Source: Pseudomonadota bacterium
GTDB taxonomy: Bacteria; Pseudomonadota; Alphaproteobacteria; Rhodospirillales; Rhodospirillaceae
Reading direction: 5' to 3'
Length of the DNA stretch: 23,010 nucleotides
Assembly: GCA_023396465.1 (NCBI GenBank)
Contig: JAEWWF010000083.1
Span: 1-23,010, forward strand
Under the pieces are notes generated by a model. That model was not told the origin of the DNA, searched no databases, and worked only from the letters and a program-made list of their open reading frames with translations. The position numbers were made by a program, and so were the translations under genes. This document shows positions 6,871 through 14,692 of the stretch, in pieces (the stretch's first letter is position 1; each line of letters begins with the position of its first letter).

Positions 6871-8765
6871 CAAAACGCCTGCCCGATGCTGAGGTAGAAC
6901 TGATAGGCGTCGTCCACGTCGTCGCGGGCGTTGAGCGGCACCGCCACGTCCAACCGCAACGGTCCGATGCCGGTGTAGTAGCGGAGGCCGAGGCCAGCGG
7001 CCCACAGGATATCCTCGGAGAAGTCGGGATAGCGGGCCTCGAACACCTGCCCGCCATCAAGGAAGGGAACGATACCGATGCTGTCGGTGAGCTTGATGCG
7101 GGCCTCGAAGTTGGCCTCGATCACCGACAGGCCGCCGGTCGGATCGCCAAAGCGGTCGAGCGGGCCGAGCAACTGATATTGATAGCCACGCACCGAGCCG
7201 CCGCCACCGGCATAGAACCGCTTGTCGGCGGGCACGTCGAACAGATCCTCGCCGACGATGGTGCCGGTAGCGCCACGGGCGGCCAGCACCAGCCGGTCGC
7301 TGTCGAAGGGCGCCCAATAGGCGCTGGCACTCGCCTCCGCCCGCGCGAACATCAGCGCCTGGCTGTCACTGGCGCCGGTGAAAGGCGTCACGGTGGCGGC
7401 GAACACCGACCCTTCGGTCGGGTTCAGGCGGTCGTCGGTACTGTCGCGGATGACATTGACGGGGAAGCCGATCAGGCCGACGGTGGTTTCCTCTTCATCC
7501 CGCTCCTGCAACGTGGCGAATTCCAGTGATACCCGCGCGCCGCCGCGCCACAGTTCGTTGAATTGACGCTCGACGCCGACCGAGGCGGTGACGCCGGTAC
7601 GCTCATAGGCGTCGGTTTCCTCGATGTCGCCGACCACCGAGGCAACCAGGGACTGATCGGGACGCAGCCACGCCGGCTTCTGGAAATCGGCCGCCGCCTC
7701 CTGCTGCTGCTGCGACAGGGTGAGCGACAGGCGCAGGTCCTCGTCCTGGCTGAACAGGTTGCGGTGTTCCCAATAGGCCTTGGTGCCGAAGCCGATGTCG
7801 GAGGAAAACCGCACGCCGGCGCCGATGGTGCGATGACGCGCTTCCAGCGCCTCCACCTCCACCGGCAGGCGGCCGTCCGGCGTCATTTCCTCGGCATGTC
7901 CCACTTGCAGGGAGCGGAACAGGCCGGTGCCGAGCAGGGCGGCCCGATAGGCCTCCAGCTTTTCCTCGTTCCATGGCTCCCCCTCCACCCAGGGCGCCAG
8001 GCGGTGCAGATATTCCTCCTCCACCCGCGCCAGCCCCTCGACGCGCAGCGGTCCGAAGGCCGCGAGGGGGCCTGTCTCCAGTGTCACCTCGGTATGCAGC
8101 AAGCGGTCGTCATGGTTGACCACATGACGGCTGTCGGCAACGCGGGCGAAGGGAAAACCGCGCCGCCGCAACTCCGGCGGCAGAGCCGTCACCTGATCGA
8201 GCACGGGGTCGGCGACGGCCGGAGCGCCCGCCTCCAGGTCGACATCGGCGATGGACACCGGCGCGCCGGGGGGAGGCGTGCCCTCGGCATAGGCGATGTC
8301 GAAGCCGCCAACGCGGTAGCGCGGTCCGGGGTCGACGGTGATCGCCACCCGCACCGGCTGCGCCTCCCGGTCGATGCGGGCGTCAAGGGTGGCGGCGTAA
8401 TAGCCCTGCGAGCGCAGGATGTCGTCGAAGGACTCAAGGTCGGAGTCGATGCGCCGCTGCAAAGCCAGGATGGAAGCCGGCGGGTCTTCCTGCAAGCGAA
8501 ACAGCCGGCCGCTTTCCCGCATGCGATCCTCCACCTCCCCGATCCCCTCGACACCGCGCAGGTCGACCTCGTAGGGGATCATCGGGCGGGTGCTGTCGGG
8601 ACCAGGCAGGCCGCCGTCGGCGTCCTCCAACCCCTCCCCCGGTGGCGGCGGGCTGTCCCAGAAGGCAAGCGAGCCGCAGCCCGTCAGCCCCAGCATCGCC
8701 GTCATCACCAGCGCCATGACGGCCAGCCGCCGTGGCTGCCCTCCCCTGCCTGTCCCTTCCCTCAT
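6870..8765 (-). CDS. tamA: TamA, Omp85-family outer-membrane assembly protein with a lipoprotein-type signal
   Basis: A 631-residue BamA/TamA-type protein. After the signal come POTRA-like repeats (about residues 65-330; for example SQGYYAATLDARIDRE, then GDP-type strands, then LLGTGLFRSLQVGH). A 16-strand barrel domain follows (about 345-631) with the L6-loop motif RFYAGGGGSVRGY near residue 525 and a C-terminal phenylalanine (SIGQAF) for Bam recognition. The start at 8765 has GGGGAGG just upstream; an upstream in-frame start is possible but lacks support. The signal reads RRLAVMALVMTAMLGLTGC, with a consensus lipobox LTGC at residues 27-30, so the mature protein is predicted to be lipidated on Cys30. 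Classical TamA has an ordinary signal peptide, so this is unusual (see findings). It is first gene of the tamA-tamB operon. Confidence 0.93.
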   Translation of the reverse strand: MREGTGRGGQPRRLAVMALVMTAMLGLTGCGSLAFWDSPPPPGEGLEDADGGLPGPDSTRPMIPYEVDLRGVEGIGEVEDRMRESGRLFRLQEDPPASILALQRRIDSDLESFDDILRSQGYYAATLDARIDREAQPVRVAITVDPGPRYRVGGFDIAYAEGTPPPGAPVSIADVDLEAGAPAVADPVLDQVTALPPELRRRGFPFARVADSRHVVNHDDRLLHTEVTLETGPLAAFGPLRVEGLARVEEEYLHRLAPWVEGEPWNEEKLEAYRAALLGTGLFRSLQVGHAEEMTPDGRLPVEVEALEARHRTIGAGVRFSSDIGFGTKAYWEHRNLFSQDEDLRLSLTLSQQQQEAAADFQKPAWLRPDQSLVASVVGDIEETDAYERTGVTASVGVERQFNELWRGGARVSLEFATLQERDEEETTVGLIGFPVNVIRDSTDDRLNPTEGSVFAATVTPFTGASDSQALMFARAEASASAYWAPFDSDRLVLAARGATGTIVGEDLFDVPADKRFYAGGGGSVRGYQYQLLGPLDRFGDPTGGLSVIEANFEARIKLTDSIGIVPFLDGGQVFEARYPDFSEDILWAAGLGLRYYTGIGPLRLDVAVPLNARDDVDDAYQFYLSIGQAF

Positions 8766-9099
8766 GCCCCTCCCCACCTGGATCGTCCTGGCCCGGCTGC
8801 CGGCGGGCGGACACGGACGCCAGCAGAACGCCAAGTATAACGCCTGAGCGCGGAATTTGGGCTTTGACTGATCCGGTGAACGCCATCATCACAGCGCTTT
8901 AGTTCACCTTCGCCATCTTATGCGGTATTCTGGTGCCTCCGCAGACGTTGGCCGCGAAGTTTTTCCTGTACCGGCGGCATCAGACTGGCTAAGGTAGGGT
9001 TGGCAACCACGAGCAGACGCAATCGAGATCATCCCGCATCAGCGCGTGGCCCTGGGACATGTCAAAGGCCGCGCCGGCGGCCGGATTGGAGAGAGTTCA
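8766..9099. other. Divergent intergenic region between tamA and the MarR gene
   Basis: 334 bases with no convincing gene. It must carry the promoters of tamAB (minus) and of the MarR-family gene (plus). It is the locally most AT-rich stretch. It holds a candidate plus-strand promoter (8903-8931), an odd palindrome GGTTG-G-CAACC (8998-9008) that could be an operator, and the two ribosome sites. I see no RNA gene in it. Confidence 0.6.
8903..8931 (+). promoter_or_regulatory. Candidate sigma-70 promoter for the MarR-family gene
   Basis: TTCACC (8903-8908) and TATTCT (8926-8931) are separated by 17 bases, each a 4/6 match to consensus. It would give a leader of about 160 bases before the ATG at 9100. 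The assignment is tentative. Confidence 0.3.
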
Positions 9100-9567
9100 A
9101 TGTCGAATACCGAGGACCTGATCCGCCCCACCGAGACCGCGGGCATCGCCGCTCTGCTTGAGCAGGTGAGCCGCATCGTTCAGGCCATGTGCTTCGCCGA
9201 TGGCATGCACCCGGTGCAGTGGTCGGCCCTGCGCTACTTCAGCAAGGCCGGCGCCAATGCCCGCACCGTCAGCGGCCTGGCCAACTACCAGGGCACCACC
9301 CTGCCGCCGGCCTCGCGCACTGTCGCCGCGCTGGTGAAGAAGGGCTTCCTGGAAGCGGTGGTCGACCCCCGCGACCGCCGCAGCCGCCGCATCGACCTGA
9401 CGGAGTCCGGTCGCACGCTCATCGCACGCGACCCCATCCACGCCCTGGAACAGGCCATCGCCGACCTCCCGGCCGAACGCCGTCAGGCCCTGACCGACAG
9501 CCTGGAAACCATCCTCGCCCAGCTCGGCGAGAAGACTTACGCCATCAAGGCCGGCCGCGCCGCCTGA
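9100..9567 (+). CDS. MarR-family winged-helix transcriptional regulator
   Basis: A 155-residue protein. The order of elements fits MarR: an N-terminal dimerisation helix (IAALLEQVSRIVQAM), the winged helix-turn-helix (VQWSALRYF, then ARTVSGLANYQGTTLPPASRTVAALVKKGFLEAVVDPRDRRSRRIDLTESGRTLI, including the D-x-R-D-x-R wing) and a C-terminal dimerisation helix. The start ATG at 9100 is supported by GGAGAG at 9088-9093. An upstream in-frame start at 9046 is less likely. The gene is monocistronic, divergent from tamAB and closed by a strong terminator. MarR proteins usually repress a neighbouring gene and are relieved by small phenolic or oxidant ligands. The natural candidates here are itself or tamAB, but that is inference. 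Confidence 0.88.
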   Translation: MSNTEDLIRPTETAGIAALLEQVSRIVQAMCFADGMHPVQWSALRYFSKAGANARTVSGLANYQGTTLPPASRTVAALVKKGFLEAVVDPRDRRSRRIDLTESGRTLIARDPIHALEQAIADLPAERRQALTDSLETILAQLGEKTYAIKAGRAA

Positions 9568-9604
9568 GGCGCTTTGGGTCCGGCTCCGGCGCCATGCCAT
9601 GGAC

Positions 9605-9635
9605 GCCCGGCGGCAGCCTTTGCCGCCGGGCTTTT
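9605..9635 (+). terminator. Rho-independent terminator of the MarR-family gene
   Basis: A perfect 11-bp stem, GCCCGGCGGCA (9605-9615) with TGCCGCCGGGC (9621-9631), closes on the loop GCCTT and is followed by TTTT. It begins 38 bases after the stop codon. Confidence 0.92.
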
Positions 9636-9668
9636 CCATGCCTGGAATGATTCCGGCGGGCAGACGGC

Positions 9669-9700
9669 AAAAAGCCCCGCGGCCATCGGGCAGCGGGGCT
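9669..9700 (-). terminator. Rho-independent terminator of tRNA-His
   Basis: On the minus strand, AGCCCCGC (9693-9700) pairs with GCGGGGCT (9673-9680) and is followed by a run of T (complement of the A-run at 9669-9673). It lies 9 bases after the tRNA 3' end. Confidence 0.85.
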
Positions 9701-9708
9701 TCTCGATC

Positions 9709-9785
9709 TGGGGCGACTAGTGGGATTCGAACCCACGGCCTCCTGGACCACAACCAGGCGCTCTAACCAACTGAGCTATAGCCGC
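9709..9785 (-). tRNA. tRNA-His (GTG anticodon)
   Basis: Complete cloverleaf with encoded CCA. The acceptor GCGGCTA pairs with TAGTCGC, the D arm is GCTC/GAGC, the anticodon stem is CCTGG/CCAGG around loop TTGTGGT, and the T arm is GTGGG-TTCGAAT-CCCAC. The anticodon GTG is at 9749-9751. The discriminator base is C73 (9712) opposite a genomic G at 9786, which supplies the G-1 that is the identity element of tRNA-His. It forms a single-gene transcription unit with its own promoter and terminator. Confidence 0.98.
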
Positions 9786-9802
9786 CATCGCGGGAGGGCC
9801 GC

Positions 9803-9831
9803 TTTGTAGGCCATCCGCACCGGTCCGTCAA
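9803..9831 (-). promoter_or_regulatory. Sigma-70 promoter of tRNA-His
   Basis: On the minus strand, TTGACG (9826-9831) and TACAAA (9803-9808) have an ideal 17-base spacer. The predicted start lies about 10 bases before the tRNA 5' end. Confidence 0.7.
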
Positions 9832-9858
9832 GCGGGATTTACGGCACCCGGCCGCCCC

Positions 9859-11031
9859 TCACCCCTTGAAGAACCGGCGCATGCGGGTGATTGCCTCATC
9901 CAGGGCGGCATCGTTCTTGGCGAAGCAGAACCGCACGTACTGGGTCGGCGCGTCCCCGGCGAAGAAAGCCGACACCGGCACCGCCGCCACCCCCGCCTCG
10001 GCGGTCAGGCGCAGGCAGAAATCGGCGTCGCTCCCGGTCCAGCCGAGGGGGCGGACATCGGTGGTGATGAAATAGGTGCCAGGCGCCGCCAGAACCCCGA
10101 ATCCGATATCCCGCAGCCCGCCCGCCAGCCGGTCGCGGCGGGCCTGCATGTCGGTGGCGAGACCGGTGAAATAATCGTCGCCGAACCCGAGTCCTTCGGC
10201 CACCGCCGTTTGCAGGGCGGTCGGGGTGGTGAAGGTGATGAACTGGTGGGTCTTGGCGATGGCCTGCATCAGATGCGGCGGCGCGGTGATGTAGCCCACT
10301 TTCCAGCTGGTGACCGAAAAGGTCTTGCCGGCCGATCCGATGCGCACGCAGCGGTCGCGCATGCCCGGCAGGGTCATCAGCGGAACATGGGGGCGACCGT
10401 CGAAGGTCAGGTGCTCGTATACCTCGTCACAGACCGCATAGGCATCGTGCGTGCGCACCAGATCGGCGATGAAGGCCAGTTCGTCCGCGTCGAACACCTT
10501 GGCACAAGGGTTCATGGGGGTGTTGAGCAGGATCAGCTTGGTGCGGTCGGAGAAGGCGGCGGCCAGCGCCTCGCGCGGCAGATCCCAGGCGGGCGGGGTC
10601 AGGCGCACCAGCTTGGGGATGCCGCCGGCCCGCTTCACGATGGGCAGATAGCTGTCGTAAAGCGGCTCGATCAGCACCACCTCGTCGCCCGGCTCGATCA
10701 GGCCGAACAGACAATCGGCCAGCGCCTCGGTGGCGCCGGACGTGACCATCACCTCGGTCTGCCAGTCGACATCAAGGCCGTAAAAACGCGCATTGGCCGC
10801 CGCCACCGCCTGCCGCAGGGCCGGCGTCCCCATCATGCTCGGGTATTGGTGCGGCCCCGCGCCCACCGCCCGCACCGCCGCCGCGATCACCGCCGGCGGC
10901 TCCAGATCCTCGGGGAAGCCCTGGCCCAGGTTGACGGCGCCGTGCTGCTGGGCAAGCCGCGACATCGTCTCGAAGATGGTGGTGCCGAGGGAGGAAAACA
11001 GCGAATTGGCGGGCTTCACGGGCGGCCTCAT
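9859..11031 (-). CDS. Class I/II PLP-dependent aminotransferase (COG0436, YbdL/KAT-like)
   Basis: A 390-residue aspartate-aminotransferase-fold enzyme. It opens with SLGTTIFETMSRLAQQHGAVNLGQGFPED, the usual start of the kynurenine/methionine aminotransferase subgroup. It then shows SGATEALADCLFGL, EPLYDSY, NTPMNPCAKVF (NPxxK turn), CDEVYEHLTFDG (the Asp that binds PLP) and the Schiff-base lysine in GSAGKTFSVTSWKVGY (about K236). YVRFCFAKND near the C-terminus carries the substrate-carboxylate arginine. Length is normal. The ATG at 11031 is preceded by AGGA. Relatives include YbdL (2-oxo-acid/methionine aminotransferase), kynurenine aminotransferase and N-succinyl-DAP aminotransferase, and sequence alone does not separate these. 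It is divergent from glnB, so a link to nitrogen status is possible but unproven. Confidence 0.9.
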   Translation of the reverse strand: MRPPVKPANSLFSSLGTTIFETMSRLAQQHGAVNLGQGFPEDLEPPAVIAAAVRAVGAGPHQYPSMMGTPALRQAVAAANARFYGLDVDWQTEVMVTSGATEALADCLFGLIEPGDEVVLIEPLYDSYLPIVKRAGGIPKLVRLTPPAWDLPREALAAAFSDRTKLILLNTPMNPCAKVFDADELAFIADLVRTHDAYAVCDEVYEHLTFDGRPHVPLMTLPGMRDRCVRIGSAGKTFSVTSWKVGYITAPPHLMQAIAKTHQFITFTTPTALQTAVAEGLGFGDDYFTGLATDMQARRDRLAGGLRDIGFGVLAAPGTYFITTDVRPLGWTGSDADFCLRLTAEAGVAAVPVSAFFAGDAPTQYVRFCFAKNDAALDEAITRMRRFFKG

Positions 11032-11417
11032 GGTCCTGCTGGCGGGAAGATGGAGCGGCGTTATAGCACGCCCGCCACTGGCCCCGCACGGGCCGACTCG
11101 CAGGGGAACGGCAGCCCCACGCCCGCCCTGCCCCAATGGGCGGGGCAATCCCCTGCCCGAAAGACGGTCAACCTGCCCAAAGCATGGGCACCGCCCCGCG
11201 ACCGAATGCCCCTTCCCCTTATCCAAACGGCGAAAGAGGGCGCGGATTTCCGCCATTTTCCCCGATTGGCACGCGGCATGATAAAGGGTGTTGCGGAAGG
11301 CCGGGTCAACCGGCCACACTCGCACCGCGCGGGGTGGTTCGGAGGGCGGCGGAACGCGCGCCCCCACCGGAACACGGGCGGCGCACCAGGATCGAGCGAG
11401 CGAGAGCGACGGGGTTC
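11032..11417. other. Divergent intergenic region between the aminotransferase gene and glnB
   Basis: 386 bases with no convincing gene. It should contain the promoters for both neighbours. Visible elements: a TTGGCACG block (11263-11280) that resembles the -24 part of a sigma-54 site but lacks a proper -12 GC; TTGACC with TTTATC on the minus strand (about 11285-11310, 18-base spacer) as a weak promoter for the aminotransferase; GGCCGG-GTCAA-CCGGCC (11299-11315); and the 15-base sequence that recurs before glnA. Confidence 0.55.
11306..11320 (+). repeat. 15-bp direct repeat, copy 1 (upstream of glnB)
   Basis: TCAACCGGCCACACT, identical to 11860-11874 in front of glnA. This copy ends 97 bases before the glnB ATG and is the right arm of a GGCCGG/CCGGCC dyad. 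Confidence 0.8.
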
Positions 11418-11756
11418 ATGAAGAAGATCGAAGCGATCATCAAGCCGTTCAAGCTGGACGAAGTGAAGGAAGCCCTTCACGAGATCGGCTTGCAGGGCAT
11501 CACCGTGACCGAAGCCAAGGGCTTCGGCCGCCAGAAGGGCCATACGGAACTCTATCGCGGCGCCGAATACGTCGTCGACTTCCTGCCGAAGGTGAAGATC
11601 GAACTGGTGGTGGACGACGCGCTCGCCGAGCGCGCCATCGAAGCCATCCAGCAGGCGGCCCACACCGGCCGCATCGGCGACGGCAAGATTTTCGTCTCCT
11701 CCGTGGAGGAGGCCATCCGCATCCGCACCGGGGAGCGCGGCAGCGACGCCATCTAG
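11418..11756 (+). CDS. glnB: Nitrogen regulatory protein PII (GlnB)
   Basis: A 112-residue PII signal-transduction protein of exactly the usual length. It begins MKKIEAIIKPFKLDEVKEAL and contains the T-loop KGHTELYRGAEYVVDFLPKVK with the uridylylated Tyr51. The second signature, TGRIGDGKIFV, and the C-terminal VEEAIRIRTGERG are also present. Asp54 in the T-loop (YVVD) is the GlnB rather than the GlnK form. PII binds ATP/ADP and 2-oxoglutarate, is uridylylated by GlnD when nitrogen is short, and controls GlnE-driven adenylylation of glutamine synthetase and the NtrB kinase. The gene immediately downstream is glnA, its main target, the arrangement known from Azospirillum and Rhodospirillum. The ribosome site (ACGGGG) is weak. 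The start is fixed by the family's N-terminus. Confidence 0.98.
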   Translation: MKKIEAIIKPFKLDEVKEALHEIGLQGITVTEAKGFGRQKGHTELYRGAEYVVDFLPKVKIELVVDDALAERAIEAIQQAAHTGRIGDGKIFVSSVEEAIRIRTGERGSDAI

Positions 11757-11793
11757 GGCGCGGCCGCGACTTCGGGACCGGCATCGGGACGCG

Positions 11794-11849
11794 GGCGGCA
11801 GGCGCCGCCGCACCGGAGCCGGACCAGGGCCGAAGGTTGGCGGCCCTGG
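11794..11849 (+). promoter_or_regulatory. Hairpins in the glnB-glnA gap
   Basis: Two stems lie in the 134-base gap: GGCGGC-AGGC-GCCGCC (11794-11809) and a stronger 9-bp stem CCAGGGCCG/CGGCCCTGG (11824-11832 with 11841-11849) around an 8-base loop. Neither is followed by a T-run. They could attenuate, stabilise or provide a processing point between glnB and glnA. Confidence 0.5.
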
Positions 11850-11859
11850 GGGACAGGTT

Positions 11860-11874
11860 TCAACCGGCCACACT
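11860..11874 (+). repeat. 15-bp direct repeat, copy 2 (upstream of glnA)
   Basis: Second exact copy of TCAACCGGCCACACT, ending 16 bases before the glnA ATG, between the intergenic hairpin and the ribosome site. Confidence 0.8.
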
Positions 11875-11890
11875 GATTGGGAATAGGATC

Positions 11891-13300
<1,410 letters not shown>

Positions 13301-13344
13301 AGGAAGTGCATCGCACTCCTCTTGGAGCGTGACCAGAAATGCAG

Positions 13345-13376
13345 AACGCCCGGCGGGAAACCGCCGGGCGTTTTGT
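13345..13376 (+). terminator. Rho-independent terminator of glnA
   Basis: A 12-bp perfect stem AACGCCCGGCGG (13345-13356) / CCGCCGGGCGTT (13361-13372) with a GAAA tetraloop, followed by TTGTTT. It begins 44 bases after the glnA stop. Confidence 0.95.
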
Positions 13377-13444
13377 TTCGACTTTGTCCATGATGCCGGC
13401 GAGAGCCAAAGGCCGCGAGGAGCGGCCGCCCGCGGCCTGAGGAC

Positions 13445-13474
13445 GCTGGCCTGATCGGCTCCGATCAAGCCAGC
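13445..13474. repeat. Near-perfect dyad between the glnA and RTX terminators
   Basis: GCTGGCCTGATCGG (13445-13458), CT, then CCGATCAAGCCAGC (13461-13474): 14-bp arms with one C/A mismatch and only two central bases. The tiny loop suits a DNA-level palindrome or a double-stranded-RNA end better than a normal terminator. No T-tract follows on either strand. Confidence 0.6.
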
Positions 13475-13487
13475 TTGGTATGAGCGA

Positions 13488-13511
13488 TGCTCCCGCCAGA
13501 CGGCGGGAGCA
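13488..13511 (-). terminator. Hairpin terminator of the RTX gene
   Basis: The 10-bp arms TGCTCCCGCC (13488-13497) and GGCGGGAGCA (13502-13511) close on a 4-base loop, starting 6 bases beyond the stop of the minus-strand RTX gene. No clear T-run follows, so termination may be inefficient or Rho-assisted. Confidence 0.6.
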
Positions 13512-13517
13512 CCCCGA

Positions 13518-14600
13518 TCAGAGAAGAACGAGAGCGTCGGAGAAGGCGCTGGACGCCAGCCCCTGCAACGTCACCGTGCCACTGACGCCGCCGGAGGCCT
13601 GCCAGGTGACGACCGTGGAGGTACCGCTGCCGGCGGCGGCGGAATAGGTCACCCCGGACAGACCAGCGAAGCTCAGGCGGTCGTTCTCGGCGGCGCTGAA
13701 GTCCAGCACGGTGTCATTGCCGCCGCCAGCGGCCATGAAGACATCGGCGCCGGTGCCGCCCACCAGGGTGTCGGCGCCGACATTGCCGAACAACACGTCG
13801 TCCCCGACATTGCCATACAGCACATCGTTATCCTGACCGCCGTAGAGGGTGTCGTTACCCTGGCCGCCATACAGGGTATCGGTGCCCAGGTTGCCGTACA
13901 GAACATCGGCGCCCAGGTTGCCATAGAGCACGTCCGAGCCCTGCCCACCGAACAGTTCGTCATTGCCCTGGCCGCCGTAAAGAGTGTCGGTGCCGAGGTT
14001 GCCGTAGAGCACGTCGTTGCCGGTGTTGCCGTAGACGACATCGTTGCCGCCACCACCACTGACGGTATCGCTGCCCTCGCCGCCGCTGATGACGTCGGCG
14101 GCGTCGGTGCCGTTCAGGATGTCGGCCGCAGCGGTGCCAGTGGTCCCGGTGGTCGGGGTAGGCGTGGATCCGCCGCCCAGGACCGGCGTGAAGTTGCCGG
14201 CCAGGATGTCGGCCAGGCTGTAGGTCTGACCGCCAAACATCAGGTACTCGATGTTGGTCAGCAGGGCCGAGCCGTCGAGCAGATCAAGCGGCGCGTTGGC
14301 CGCCACCAGCACCCCATTGGCCGTCTGGGTGATCGTGTACTGCTCCGCCAGGAAGGAGAACGATGCGTAGTCGTCGCCAGCACCGCCGTCGATCGTGTCG
14401 TTGCCGGCACTGCCGATCAGGGTGTCGGAACCGCCACCGCCGACGATCAGATCGTCACCTTGCAGACCGTTGATCATCCACCCGGCGTCGCTGGTGGCCC
14501 GCAGGGTATCGGGGCCGTTGCTGCCGGCCAGCGAACGTTCGCCCTCGATGACGCTGTTGCCGGAAAGATCGACGCCATAGGAACTAAGGTCGATAGACAT
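13518..14600 (-). CDS. RTX (hemolysin-type calcium-binding repeat) protein, probable type I secretion substrate
   Basis: A 360-residue acidic protein with no signal peptide. A first small RTX cluster (about 45-78: GDDLIVGGGGSDTLIGSAGNDTIDGGAGDD) is followed by a 'QYTITQT...NIEYLMFGGQTYSLADIL' module (about 85-135) common in such proteins. Then come a Thr/Pro linker (about 145-156), a long block of nonapeptides (161-299) and a C-terminal domain (300-360) ending DALVLL, the usual place of an uncleaved type I secretion signal. The nonapeptides bind Ca2+ and fold outside the cell. Many here read LYGNxGxD instead of LxGGxGxD. No catalytic domain is visible, so it may be a surface or matrix protein. 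No type I exporter genes lie in the window. The start at 14600 has GAGGGG 8 bases upstream; further upstream starts lack a ribosome site. Confidence 0.88.
   Translation of the reverse strand: MSIDLSSYGVDLSGNSVIEGERSLAGSNGPDTLRATSDAGWMINGLQGDDLIVGGGGSDTLIGSAGNDTIDGGAGDDYASFSFLAEQYTITQTANGVLVAANAPLDLLDGSALLTNIEYLMFGGQTYSLADILAGNFTPVLGGGSTPTPTTGTTGTAAADILNGTDAADVISGGEGSDTVSGGGGNDVVYGNTGNDVLYGNLGTDTLYGGQGNDELFGGQGSDVLYGNLGADVLYGNLGTDTLYGGQGNDTLYGGQDNDVLYGNVGDDVLFGNVGADTLVGGTGADVFMAAGGGNDTVLDFSAAENDRLSFAGLSGVTYSAAAGSGTSTVVTWQASGGVSGTVTLQGLASSAFSDALVLL
13704..14120 (-). repeat. RTX nonapeptide repeat block
   Basis: DNA encoding residues about 161-299 of the RTX protein: roughly fifteen 27-base units of the GGxGxDxLx type. 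A higher-order period of 36 residues (108 bases) is visible. Residues 196-214 and 232-250 both read DVLYGNLGTDTLYGGQGND. Confidence 0.85.
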
Positions 14601-14654
14601 GCCTACTACCCCTCGCATGAACAGGAGGCGGCAGGCTACCGGGTCCGGGGAGCG

Positions 14655-14684
14655 GCCGGTATCCCCTGAACAGGGGATACCGGC
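14655..14684 (-). terminator. Hairpin terminator of the DUF1989 gene
   Basis: 12-bp perfect arms GCCGGTATCCCC (14655-14666) and GGGGATACCGGC (14673-14684) around the loop TGAACA, 8 bases past the DUF1989 stop on the minus strand and upstream of the RTX start. No T-run follows, but the position and strength fit termination. Confidence 0.65.
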
Positions 14685-14692
14685 AAAGCGGG

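Noticed and set aside
6871..7005. Longer tamB starting at 7005
   Set aside because: The extension lies in another frame of tamA and encodes an Arg/Pro-rich stretch. The ATG at 6870 gives a proper membrane anchor and the TGATG overlap.
9046..9099. Upstream start for the MarR-family gene at 9046
   Set aside because: No ribosome site there; the ATG at 9100 has GGAGAG at ideal distance and the expected N-terminus.
11263..11280. Sigma-54 promoter for glnB at TTGGCACG
   Set aside because: The -24 half is good, but the -12 position reads ATGA instead of TTGC at the correct spacing, so the invariant GC is missing. Kept only as a remark in the intergenic entry.
13704..14120. CRISPR-like or minisatellite array
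   Set aside because: The periodic 27-base units are RTX codons of an open frame, with variable sequence and no spacers.
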